From an uncultured Oscillospiraceae bacterium (GTDB lineage: Bacteria; Bacillota; Clostridia; Oscillospirales; Oscillospiraceae): a stretch of DNA of 39,520 nt. Under the pieces are notes generated by a model, which had not been told where the DNA came from, did no database searches, and was given only the letters and a program-made list of their open reading frames with translations. Below, piece after piece: positions 24,881 through 34,600 of this stretch. The DNA lies in assembly GCA_947625965.1 (NCBI GenBank), contig CANQQO010000009.1:1-39520 (forward strand). Reading direction: 5' to 3'. Both the position numbers and the translations under genes were made by a program. The stretch's first letter is position 1. Each line of letters begins with the position of its first letter.

Positions 24881-26859
24881 TGGAGCTTTTCATTCCCGAT
24901 CTCTGCGGGATGGGCCTTCACTTCCGGCTGGATGGGTTCCGAATGGTCTATTGCCTCATCGCCGTCTTTATGTGGGCGGTGAGCGGTGTGTTCTCCCGGG
25001 AATACATGGCCCATTCTGATAACCGGGGGCGGTACTATTTCTTCCTCTGGGCCACCTTTTTTGCCACGGTGGGCGTGTTCTTGTCGGCGGACCTGTATAC
25101 CACCTTCCTCTTTTTTGAGATCATGTCCTTTACCTCCTATGTCTGGGTCGCCTTTGACCAGCGACGGGCCAGCCTGCGGGCGGCGGAGACGTATCTGGCC
25201 GTGGCGGTCATTGGGGGGCTGGTGCTGTTGATGGGCCTGTTCCTCCTTTACGATCAGTTCGGCACCCTGGAGATGGACGCCCTGGCCCGGCTGGCCGGGC
25301 CGGTCCTGGCGGGCCCCAGGGAGGGGCGGGTCCGGCTGTACGCCGCCGGGGGGATGCTGCTCTTTGGCTTCGGCGCCAAGGCCGGCTGCTTCCCGCTGCA
25401 CATTTGGCTCCCCAAGGCCCACCCCGAGGCCCCCGCGCCAGCCAGCGCCCTGCTTTCCGGCATCCTGACCAAGGCCGGGGTGTTTGGGATCATTTTCACC
25501 GCCTGCGGCCTCTTTGCGGCGGACCAAGGCGCGGGGGCGCTGCTGACGCTGCTAGGACTGGTGACCATGCTTCTGGGAGCGGTGCTGGCCCTTTTCTCCG
25601 TGAATCTCAAGCGGACCCTGGCCTGCTCCTCCGTTTCCCAGATCGGATTCATCCTGACGGGCATCGGCATGGCCTGCCTGCTGCGCAGCGCCGGGGCGGA
25701 GAACTTGACGGCGGTGCGGGGGGCCTTCCTGCACATGGTCAACCACTCCGTTTTCAAGCTGGTGCTGTTCCTCTGCGCCGGGGTGGTGTTTATGAATCTG
25801 CACCGGCTGGACTTAAACGAGGTCCGGGGCTTTGGCCGGGGAAAGCCGGCCCTTCTGGCCGCGTTTCTCTCCGGGGCCCTGGGCATCGGGGGCTTCCCCC
25901 TGTTTTCTGGGTACATCAGTAAGACATTGCTCCATGAGAGCATCGTAGCGTATCAGGGCCTTGCCCATGATCCCGGGCTGTTTCACCTGGCGGAGTGGGT
26001 CTTCCTGCTCACCGGCGGCATGACCGTGGCCTATATGCTCAAGCTGTTCGTGGCGCTGTTCGTCGAAAAAAATGAGGACCCCCAGCGGCAGCGGGACTTT
26101 GACGGGATGGGGCCCGGGATGCGGCCCCTGACGGAGGGGGTGCTGCTCCTGGCGGCGGCGGTGCCGCCGATCTTGGGGCTGCTGCCCCATTGGACCATGG
26201 ACCGCATCGCCGATCTGGGCCAGGGCTTCTTCTATGCCGCCGGGATGGCGGAGCGGGTCGCCTACTTTTCCCCGGAGAACCTGCGGGGCGCGGTCATCAG
26301 CATCGGCCTCGGCGCGGGGATCTACGTCTTCCTCGTCCGGGGGCTATTGATGAAGAAGGATGGAACGGTGCGGCGTTATGTTAACCGCTGGCCCCAGGCC
26401 CTGGACCTGGAGGAGCTGGTCTACCGGCCCCTGCTTTTGAAGGTCCTCCCGGCAATTTTCGGCGGGATCTGCCAGGTGCTGGACCGCTACTTGGTGGATA
26501 CCGTGGTGAAGGGCTTCCTGGCCGTCGGCACCTTCCTCTCCCGGGTCCTGGACAGCCTGGTGGACGGCCTCATCCGCCTCCTGCGGCGGACCACCCATCG
26601 TCCGCTCCCCCCGCCCAGGGAGGCCCTGGATTCCGATCCCGTCGCCCATTTGGTCGGCGGCATCCTGGACCGGGCCGCCGGATTCTTCCGCAAGACGCCC
26701 AAGGCCGGTTCCATCACCGACCGGCTGGTGGAGGACGAGGAGCGGGCCAAGGGCACCCTCCGGCTGATCCAGGAGAGCTTTTCCTACGGTCTGCTGCTGG
26801 CCTGCATCGGTCTGTGCCTGACCCTGGGCTATCTGCTTCTGAGCTTCTGGGGAAGATGA
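24877..26859 (+). CDS. Proton-translocating antiporter subunit (4 of 4), with long C-terminal extension
   Basis: FGAKAGCFPLHIWLPKAHPEAPAPASALLSGILTKAGVFGI, RTLACSSVSQIGFILTG; start ATG overlaps the previous TGA. Confidence 0.92.
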   Translation: MMELFIPDLCGMGLHFRLDGFRMVYCLIAVFMWAVSGVFSREYMAHSDNRGRYYFFLWATFFATVGVFLSADLYTTFLFFEIMSFTSYVWVAFDQRRASLRAAETYLAVAVIGGLVLLMGLFLLYDQFGTLEMDALARLAGPVLAGPREGRVRLYAAGGMLLFGFGAKAGCFPLHIWLPKAHPEAPAPASALLSGILTKAGVFGIIFTACGLFAADQGAGALLTLLGLVTMLLGAVLALFSVNLKRTLACSSVSQIGFILTGIGMACLLRSAGAENLTAVRGAFLHMVNHSVFKLVLFLCAGVVFMNLHRLDLNEVRGFGRGKPALLAAFLSGALGIGGFPLFSGYISKTLLHESIVAYQGLAHDPGLFHLAEWVFLLTGGMTVAYMLKLFVALFVEKNEDPQRQRDFDGMGPGMRPLTEGVLLLAAAVPPILGLLPHWTMDRIADLGQGFFYAAGMAERVAYFSPENLRGAVISIGLGAGIYVFLVRGLLMKKDGTVRRYVNRWPQALDLEELVYRPLLLKVLPAIFGGICQVLDRYLVDTVVKGFLAVGTFLSRVLDSLVDGLIRLLRRTTHRPLPPPREALDSDPVAHLVGGILDRAAGFFRKTPKAGSITDRLVEDEERAKGTLRLIQESFSYGLLLACIGLCLTLGYLLLSFWGR

Positions 26860-26980
26860 GGGGGCGGAAAAGGCAATCTCCTATCTTCCTGATTTAGAAA
26901 AAAGTACAGCTTAGTATTTCTTAGAGAAATACATCTTTCAGTCGGTGGATTTCATTTGCGTTTCCCTGCGGGTATACTTA

Positions 26981-27006
26981 CTAACAGATAGACTACCATC
27001 TGTTAG
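26981..27006. repeat. Inverted repeat (candidate operator) between the -10 element and RBS of the XRE gene
   Basis: CTAACAGAT-agactacc-ATCTGTTAG, perfect 9-bp arms. Confidence 0.65.
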
Positions 27007-27010
27007 GAGG

Positions 27011-27346
27011 ATGCTTGTGGACGCTCAAAAAGTTGGCAGACGAATTCAAGAGGTGCGAAAGTCACGCGGGCTCACACAAGCGGAGCTTTCACAAATGGTT
27101 GACCTGTCTACCAAATACATCAGCAATGTCGAATGCGGCTTCAAGACGCCGAAGTTAAACACCTTTGTTTCCATCGCCAACGCGCTCCAATGTGACGCGA
27201 ACCTGCTTCTTGCAGATGTGCTCGACGTCACCACCGGACGGGAAAGCGGCCTTGTCTCCAAGAAACTGCTGGCGCTTCCCCCAGAGGAGCAGCGGCGGAT
27301 CCTTCGCGTTCTTGAAGTGATGATCGATGAATCCGGCACGAAATGA
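27011..27346 (+). CDS. XRE-family HTH regulator
   Basis: VGRRIQEVRKSRGLTQAELSQMVDLSTKYISNVECGFKTPKLNTFVSIANAL; RBS taggagg. Confidence 0.9.
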   Translation: MLVDAQKVGRRIQEVRKSRGLTQAELSQMVDLSTKYISNVECGFKTPKLNTFVSIANALQCDANLLLADVLDVTTGRESGLVSKKLLALPPEEQRRILRVLEVMIDESGTK

Positions 27347-27483
27347 CATGAAAAGTATCCCTGCGCACAGAATCGTGGCGTAGGGATATTTTTTCCAGTA
27401 CTGACGCCTTTCGGCAGATTTTGACAATTTACCTTTGTATAATAGTCTTGCTAAAAGAAATACTTATATCTATTAGCGATATT

Positions 27484-27600
27484 ATGCGACAGATGTACAC
27501 AGAGAAAGAATGGAACGCGGCAACGAAAATCATCCGGCAGATCGCCCGCGAGCATCATGTCCCAGAGGAACAAGTGCGCTCGGACATGGAGGGGCAATGA
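27484..27600 (+). CDS. Small ORF (38 aa) MRQMYTEKEWNAATKIIRQIAREHHVPEEQVRSDMEGQ
   Basis: Manual translation; amphipathic helical pattern WNAATKIIRQIAREHHVPEEQVRSDME; weak RBS context. Confidence 0.4.
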   Translation: MRQMYTEKEWNAATKIIRQIAREHHVPEEQVRSDMEGQ

Positions 27601-27741
27601 ATAGTGGGGACAGGAGAGCCCGCAAAGTCGTATGTAATTCGCCCTTCTGTGCGTCCTGCTGATTCTGGCTATGGGGCCGGCACGATCCGCCCCCTCTGAT
27701 TCCCCGCCATCCTTCCCGAGGCAAGGGGATGGGAAACTTAT

Positions 27742-27780
27742 GCCCGGGAACCGCGCAGTCGGTTCCCGGGCTCTGTTTTT
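27742..27780 (+). terminator. Intrinsic terminator
   Basis: GCCCGGGAACCG...CGGTTCCCGGGC followed by tctgttttt. Confidence 0.85.
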
Positions 27781-27794
27781 CGTTCTGTTGGGAG

Positions 27795-29180
27795 CTACGT
27801 CTCAAGCCGAATCAGCTCAATTCCCTCGTCCTTGCCCAGGTTGCGGCTGTACTGCTTTTCGGCGCTATTGTTCCAGTGCTCGTGAACGCCTAAATTTGTC
27901 ACGTTGTGCCCCTGGCCGTCCGTGTAGACGGTGCCGGAGGGGGCGTCCGCTATCAGGCCGGCCTCGTGGAGGTAGTTTTCTACTGCCGGGTTGCCCCGGA
28001 GGGCACTGTTCCTACCGGTCACCGCCGGCTCGTTCATCAGAAAATCCGCCCCTACGGAATCAATGGCCACCGGGTCCTGGGAGACGAAGACGCTGGAGGT
28101 GTAATCCCCATTGAAAGGGGTCTGCTGCCAGCGGGCACTGTCCCCGGTGATGGAGGCCCCCTCGCTGGTGGCGCAGATCAGGGCGTCCAGCATATACAGC
28201 ACCGTCTTGCCGCCAAGGTCGGCGTTTGCCATCAAGTCAACGAGAGGGCTGTAAATACCCATCTCGTTTCGGGTGAGCCATTGATGAAGGTTTGCACCCT
28301 CCGGCGGGCGCATGAGATTGCCGTTGATAAAGGAGCCAAAGTGATTTTTACCGCACAGGGTGATCCCGTAGCTATGGCCCTTGAGATTGGCAAGGTTGAT
28401 GAGATACGTCGCCTCGGTGACGCAGGTGGGCATGTAATTCACCGCGCCGCTGAAGGGGTGCGACCAGACGATGGGGGCGTTTTCGTCCGCCACGCCGGTG
28501 TTCCGGTCCACAAACCGGACGCCCTTCAGCGCCCCTTCGGTACACAGTTGCACCATGTAGTCCGGGAACAGCCGGGAAACGTCATAGACCGTGATGTCCT
28601 CCGGCGCGGCCCCCGCCTCCTCCACCAGGGAGGTGAGCAGGGCTTTTAACAGCACCGGGTTGGTATAGCTCATTTTCGTTTCACCGGAGGTGTCGTCGTC
28701 CATGACGGCGGAGCCGTTGATATTGGCCTTGATGGCGATCTTCTCCCCGGCTGTGTACCCCGGCCCGCCGTTGTGGGCGGCAAACAGGGCCGCCCAGCCC
28801 TCCCGGGCGGTTTCCTTCCCGCCTAGGGCGGCAATGGAATCGTTGACCATTTTCAAAATGGCTTCTTCGTCAAAGTGCGCCGGTTCCCACCAGAAACCGC
28901 TTCCGTCCCAGTCCACGCTGTCCGGGTCGTAGGCCCAGACCACCCGCCCCGGCATGGCACCGATTCCTGTTCCGTAGGGCGCGTGCTGGGGATAAATTCC
29001 GTCGTAGGGCATGGTGGATTCCTCCTTGATTTCCGGCGTCGTCTGGATGCCGGTCCATTTTGCGCTTTCGGGCTCCTCCGCCGGGCCCGATGTCCCGCTG
29101 CTGACAATTTCCGCCGAATCGCAGGCCGTCAGCCCGCAGCAGAGGCAGACGGCAAAAAACATGGCCAGCGCCCGCTTCAT
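27795..29180 (-). CDS. DUF362-domain lipoprotein
   Basis: Lipobox CGLTACDS; IAIKANINGSA...TNPVLLKALLTSLVEEAGAAPEDITVYDVSR, NLANLKGHSYGITLCGKNHFGSF and VAIDSVGADFLMNE, DUF362-like. Confidence 0.85.
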   Translation of the reverse strand: MKRALAMFFAVCLCCGLTACDSAEIVSSGTSGPAEEPESAKWTGIQTTPEIKEESTMPYDGIYPQHAPYGTGIGAMPGRVVWAYDPDSVDWDGSGFWWEPAHFDEEAILKMVNDSIAALGGKETAREGWAALFAAHNGGPGYTAGEKIAIKANINGSAVMDDDTSGETKMSYTNPVLLKALLTSLVEEAGAAPEDITVYDVSRLFPDYMVQLCTEGALKGVRFVDRNTGVADENAPIVWSHPFSGAVNYMPTCVTEATYLINLANLKGHSYGITLCGKNHFGSFINGNLMRPPEGANLHQWLTRNEMGIYSPLVDLMANADLGGKTVLYMLDALICATSEGASITGDSARWQQTPFNGDYTSSVFVSQDPVAIDSVGADFLMNEPAVTGRNSALRGNPAVENYLHEAGLIADAPSGTVYTDGQGHNVTNLGVHEHWNNSAEKQYSRNLGKDEGIELIRLET

Positions 29181-29200
29181 GGCTTCCCCCGGCGCCTTCG

Positions 29201-30202
29201 TTACCCCAGATACTTGCGGAAGAAATCCGTGAGCTTGTCAAAGGGAATGGCGTCTTTCCCGCCGCCATCGTAGAGATCGGTGTGGACGGCATCCGGGATA
29301 ATCATCAATTCCTTGTTTTCCGTGTACTTGCTGCCTTGAATCATGTTGGCGTAGGCGTCCCGGGAGAAGTAGCAGGAGTGGGCCTTCTCCCCGTGGACGA
29401 GGAGGACGGCGCTACGGATCTCGTTGGCGTATTGCAAAATCGGCTGATTCAGGAAGCTCATGCACCCGGTGACGTTCCAGCCGCCGTTGGAGTTGAGGCT
29501 GCGGGGATGGTAGCCGCGCTGGGTCTTGTAGTAGTCGTAGTAGTCCTTCACGAAGAAGGGCGCGTCGTCGGGCAGCGGGTCCACCACGCCGCCGCCCAAG
29601 GCGTAGGAGCCAGCCTTGAAGTCTGCGATCCGTTGGGCGTTCAGGGCCTTTTTCTTTTCATACCGGGCCTGCTCGGAGTCCTCGGCGTCAAAGTACCCCT
29701 TGGCGTTGACCCGCGCCATGTCGTACATGGTCATAGCCGCCGTGGCCTTGATACGGGTATCCAATGCGGCAGTATTTAGGGCCATGCCGCCCCAGCCGCA
29801 GATGCCGATGATGCCGATTCTCTCCGGGTCCACGTTGTCCTGGACCGAGAGGAAGTCCACCGCCGCCATAAAATCCTCGGTGTTGATGTCCGGGGAGGCC
29901 ATATAGCGGGGCGTGCCGCCGCTCTCGCCGGTGAACGAAGGGTCAAAGGCGATGGTCAAAAAGCCCCGCTCCGCCATGGTCTGGGCGTAGAGCCCGGCGG
30001 CCTGCTCCTTCACCGCCCCGAAGGGGCCGCACACCGCGATGGCCGGGAGTTTCCCCACGGCGTTCTTCGGTGTATACACATCCGCCGCCAGGATGATACC
30101 GTAGCGGTTGGGGAAGGTCGCCTTTCGGTGATCCACCTTTTGGCTCTTTGGGAAGGTCTTGTCCCAAGTGTCCGTAAGTTCCAAATGCTTCGATTGTGTC
30201 AT
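29201..30202 (-). CDS. Alpha/beta hydrolase (dienelactone-hydrolase-like)
   Basis: PAIAVCGPFGAVKEQAAGLYAQTMAERGFLTIAFDPSFTGESGG; nucleophile motif GICGWGG; C-terminal DAVHTDLYD. Confidence 0.88.
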   Translation of the reverse strand: MTQSKHLELTDTWDKTFPKSQKVDHRKATFPNRYGIILAADVYTPKNAVGKLPAIAVCGPFGAVKEQAAGLYAQTMAERGFLTIAFDPSFTGESGGTPRYMASPDINTEDFMAAVDFLSVQDNVDPERIGIIGICGWGGMALNTAALDTRIKATAAMTMYDMARVNAKGYFDAEDSEQARYEKKKALNAQRIADFKAGSYALGGGVVDPLPDDAPFFVKDYYDYYKTQRGYHPRSLNSNGGWNVTGCMSFLNQPILQYANEIRSAVLLVHGEKAHSCYFSRDAYANMIQGSKYTENKELMIIPDAVHTDLYDGGGKDAIPFDKLTDFFRKYLG

Positions 30203-30423
30203 CACGATCCGTCCTTTCCGATTTTTGTCAGTTTTCTCAGTAAATAATCCAGACAATCCACTTTTTTCTGGCTGCCGTGGAGCTCCTCCATGAGGACGCC
30301 GCGGTGGCGCCGCAGTTTCCGAACTACCATCCCATTGTCCCCCCGCTCGTAGAGCCGGGCGACCTCTGAGATCAACGCCTTGTCGCAGCCCGCATCCTGC
30401 AAACAGGAAATGAACTCCTCCAT
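30202..30423 (-). CDS. Small helical protein of unknown function (73 aa)
   Basis: MEEFISCLQDAGCDKALISEVARLYERGDNGMVVRKLRRHRGVLMEELHGSQKKVDCLDYLLRKL; RBS aggaggcgg; coupled to the hydrolase start. Confidence 0.75.
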   Translation of the reverse strand: MEEFISCLQDAGCDKALISEVARLYERGDNGMVVRKLRRHRGVLMEELHGSQKKVDCLDYLLRKLTKIGKDGS

Positions 30424-30463
30424 GGAACCGCCTCCTTTCCTGTTTGGTTTTTATTATACAGGC

Positions 30464-30492
30464 TTGACTCTCCGCCCGCTAATGGCTATAAT
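30464..30492 (+). promoter_or_regulatory. Promoter of the LysR gene
   Basis: TTGACT-N17-TATAAT. Confidence 0.75.
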
Positions 30493-30538
30493 TTATATCG
30501 TATTATTCTTATTTGGAATATCACAAGGGGGACACGCC

Positions 30539-31414
30539 ATGGAAATCCGCACACTTCGCTATTTTCTCGCGGTGGCCCGGGAAGAAAACATGACCCGGGC
30601 CGCCGAGTATCTCCACGTCACCCAGCCGACCCTCTCCAAGCAGATCCAATCCCTGGAGGAGGAGCTGGGGAAGAAGCTCTTCCTCCGCCACAGCTTTCGC
30701 ATCGAGCTGACGGAGGAAGGCATCCTGCTCCGCAAGCGGGCGGAGGACTTGATCTCTATGGCGGATAAAATCCTGGGCGAATTTACGGCGCTGGACGATG
30801 TGACCGGCGGGGACGTCTACTTCGGCCTGGCGGAGTCCTGGCAGATCCGCTATCTTGCCCGGGAGATCCAGCAGTTCAAGGAGATCTACCCCGGCCTGCG
30901 CTATCACATCAGCAGCGGCGACACGGAGCAGGTGACGGAAAAGCTGGACAAGGGCGTCCTCGACTTTGCCGTGCTGGCGGAGGAGCCTGACGCAGGGAAG
31001 TATCACCATCTCACCTTCCCGGAAGCGGATGTATGGGGCCTGGTCATGCCCGCCAGCCATCCCCTGGCCAGGAAGGAGGCCATCGTTGCGGATGACCTCG
31101 CCGGGCTGCCCCTGTTCTGCTCGGAGCAGGGATGGAAGCGGGACATTCCCCGCTGGTGTGGAGATCGGATGGAGGAGCTGCACTTGGAGGGCTCCTTCCG
31201 GCTGCCCTATAACGCCTCTCTTTTCGTGCGGGAGGGATTGGGGTTCCTGCTCACCTTTGACCGCCTGATCGACACCGGTCCGGAAAGCGGCCTTGCCTTC
31301 CGCCCCCTGGCGCCGAAGCTGGAGACGAACATTCATCTGATCTGGAAAAAATATCAGGTTTTCACGCCGATCGCAGAGCGGCTCCTTGCAGGATTGCGGG
31401 AACGGTTCGCCTAA
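30539..31414 (+). CDS. LysR-family transcriptional regulator
   Basis: MEIRTLRYFLAVAREENMTRAAEYLHVTQPTLSKQIQSLEEELGKKLFLR. Confidence 0.96.
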   Translation: MEIRTLRYFLAVAREENMTRAAEYLHVTQPTLSKQIQSLEEELGKKLFLRHSFRIELTEEGILLRKRAEDLISMADKILGEFTALDDVTGGDVYFGLAESWQIRYLAREIQQFKEIYPGLRYHISSGDTEQVTEKLDKGVLDFAVLAEEPDAGKYHHLTFPEADVWGLVMPASHPLARKEAIVADDLAGLPLFCSEQGWKRDIPRWCGDRMEELHLEGSFRLPYNASLFVREGLGFLLTFDRLIDTGPESGLAFRPLAPKLETNIHLIWKKYQVFTPIAERLLAGLRERFA

Positions 31415-31565
31415 ATGCAAGATCCGGGTCCATCGCCCGGGCCCAGCCGTTGATGGGGAATTGCGCAAAGATCTCCCCGGCGGCGGGGGAATTTGGCCCT
31501 TCAAAACCAATCGGAACCCCTATTTCATGCGTATTGCACCCCCATTTGCCGCACTGGATAAGTTT

Positions 31566-31597
31566 GGTCCCCGCCGCGCTTTTGCGCGGCGGGGACC
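31566..31597. terminator. Bidirectional hairpin between convergent LysR and surface-protein genes
   Basis: Perfect 14-bp stem GGTCCCCGCCGCGC-tttt-GCGCGGCGGGGACC. Confidence 0.6.
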
Positions 31598-31631
31598 TTG
31601 GCAGAGAGGAATGAAAATGAAAACGAAGGAG

Positions 31632-34600
31632 TTAACGGAGCTTTTTCTTTCTCGGCAGGAGCAGGGCCATGCCGGCCAGGCTCCCTAGGAGCGCTGCGGC
31701 CAGGGCGATCGGATGGGCCGAGTCGCCGGTCTTGGGGGAGTCCTCCCCGGGGCGGCCGGGGGTCCCGGGGGCGTTGGAGGGCTTGCCGGGCTGGGCGGTG
31801 GGCTGCGTCGGGGGCAGCGACGGCAGAGGCCGGTCGGGCTGCTGCGGATCGACAGGGTCCTGGGCGGTGGTCGTCAGGGGGATCACCGCGTCGTACTGAG
31901 TCAGCCATTCGCCGGTGGCAAAGTCCCGGGCCCGGAGGACGATCTCCGTGTCGTAGACGAACATGATCCAGTTGGCCGGGATGTTCTGATAGCCCCGGGC
32001 GCTGGATTTCAGGCTGGGCAGGTTCAGCTCCGTGAAGCTGTCCTCCCCGCTGGTCACCTGCACCGGGCCGCTCATCCCAAGGGCAGAGTGCAGATGGCCG
32101 CAGAAGTAAACTACATTGTCGTACTTCGCCAGCGCCGCCCGAATTTCCGCGTCCTGCTTGCCAATGGAGTTGTCCTTCACGATCACAGGATCAAAGTAGG
32201 ACAGGGGCACCGTGTCGATAAACGGGAAGTGATTGATGACGAAGATGGGCAGGCCGTCGGCGCTGTACTGAGTCATCATCTTGTCGATCCATTCAAAGGT
32301 CTCGTCGTCAAAGTGGACGCCATGGCGAATGGGATCCAACTCGTTGCCGGATTCGTCTTCAATGTTCTTACTGCTGCCGGTCTGGGTCAGGTAGTCGGTG
32401 TTCAGCACCAGGAAGTGATACTGCCCCTTCAGAGTCATGCCGTAGCAGTAGTGTTTTCCAGCCTCGTACCACGCCTCGTCCAGCACGCCAACGCCCTGGC
32501 CGAACTGCTTATTCTCGCCAATGTGGCGCTGGAGATTCTCCCAATAGCGGGCGGTGCTGACCAGGTAATTCTCATTCGCGTTTTCGTAATTGATCTCGTG
32601 GTTGCCGAAGGCCGCCACCATTTGCAGGGAGGTCAGGCCGTATTGATTCAGCAGGTCTTCCAGCACCTTGTAGGCTGTGTCGGTAGCGCCGGCGGTGGCG
32701 TTATCCGCGAAGTCGCCGGCGTTCACGATGCCGTCCAGCGGCAGGCCCAGGGCCTTCACATCCTGAAAGATCTGCTCCAGAGCCTTGGCCCGGGCGTCGC
32801 CGGTCTCACCGATGTGGATATCGCTGAGCAGCAGCATGGACAGCCGGGGCGTCGGGGACAGGAGGAAAGCGTCGAAGGCGGCCTTTAATGTGTCGTAGGC
32901 CGGGATCAGATCGGCATACTCCGCGGCGGTGGCGTTGGCCAGCTTGGCCTTGGCGGCCTGGATCGCCTGGAGCATGGAATCCTTGGCGGACTGGGCGTAT
33001 TCCGGCCCCGCCTGGGCCACCCGCTGCTCCGCTTCTGCCACCAGGGCCCGGAGACGGCCCAAATAGTAGTTGGCCTGGATATCGGTCTGGGCCATGGCGC
33101 CGGGGTAGACCTGGAAATCGTCCACAAAGGCGTTGCCCAGGCCGTACTGGCCCAGCACGTCCGCGCCCAGGCCCAGGCTGTTGGTGCCCAGGCTCTGTCC
33201 GGCGAAGGCGGAGATGTCCGTCGTCTTGATGAGATCGCCATCCACATAGACCCGGAGGGCGCCGTCCCGCTGATAGGCCACCGCCACCTGATGCCAGCGG
33301 CTGTCCTGGGGATCGGCCACGCCGTCCAGATCCCGATGGGCGCCGTCTGTGCCAGTGACGCCGGCGGCGAAGAACTCCGCCTGGGTCAACTGGGCGGCGG
33401 ACATTCCGGAGGCGGTGGGATCGGAGGTATCCTGGTTGGAGAACACGATGCCGCCCAACTGGGCCTGGCTCATGTCAATGCCGGTGCCGGCGGTGGAGGC
33501 ATAGTCCGCCCGTGCCCACTCCTGATTGCCGCCGCAGAGGGTCTTGTACCAGAACAGGACCGTGTAGTCATCCTTCCGCAGATCGATGCCCTTTAAGTTT
33601 TCAAAAAGCACATAGTTCTGCGCGGCCAAGCCGTGGGCGTTGGTGATGAAAAGGGCCTGCCCGCCGTCATAGCCGGGGGCATAGACGGGGCTGCCATGGA
33701 CCGTGCCGTGATTGCCCTGGCCGGAGGCGTCCTGGACCCCGCCCTCAAAGCTCAGGGACAGAACCGGGCTCCCGGCGGTATAGGGCGGCTCGGCCAGAAG
33801 CACCGTGCCGGTGTAGGTGAAGTCCGCCAGCGTCTTCCCCGGATTCTGGCTGGGGCGAATGCGGAGGATGCTGCCCTCCTCCACGGCGATGGGAAGGGTC
33901 GTGGGGAATTCCCCCAGGAAGGTCACATCGGACTTGCCGGAGACGCTGATGCTGTCGAAGCTGGAAAGGTCCATGTCAAAGCTGCCCTGGTAACAGTGGA
34001 CCCGGAGCTGCCTGCCCTCGCCAGCGGGGATCATCTCATAATCCGTCTCGGGCACGGCTTCCCCGTGGAGGTTCACCACGTCATAGCGGTCCATGCCGTA
34101 CTGGGCCGCGCCGGAGTAGCCATAGACGTTGTAGACCAGCTTGCCGGTGACGGTGCAGTACTCGTTTTCCAGGGTATAGTTGGAGGAAGATCCGGTGATC
34201 GCGCCGGTGGGATACAGATTCACGACCATATCCCCCTTCCTGGTGGCCTTTTCGGTGGTGACGTTTCGGTAATTCCGCTGGGGCAGGAGCTTGAACAGGG
34301 TGCCGCGGATGTTCACCGTCAGGCTGCCCATTTCAGCGTCCTTGCCTTTCGCAAGGTAGCTATAGAGATACAGCGCGTTGCTGTAACCGCCCTCGTCAAT
34401 GTCGATGGTAACATCCCCCACGGGGGTGGAGTTCATGCCGCCACATTCAATATAGCCCGTAACGACCCCGCTGCCGCCCAGGGTCAGATAGACGGAGGAG
34501 ATGGGGTGAACATGGCTGCCGGTGTTCATATTCCGCCACACGCCGCCCAGGAGACGGACCGTCACGGGCGTTTTGCCGTCATAGTCCTCCGCGTCCACGA

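Noticed and set aside
17425-26859. Membrane-bound hydrogenase or respiratory complex I operon
   Set aside because: No NiFe-hydrogenase, NuoB/C/D/I-type or flavin/NADH subunits are present in the window; only the antiporter arm is.
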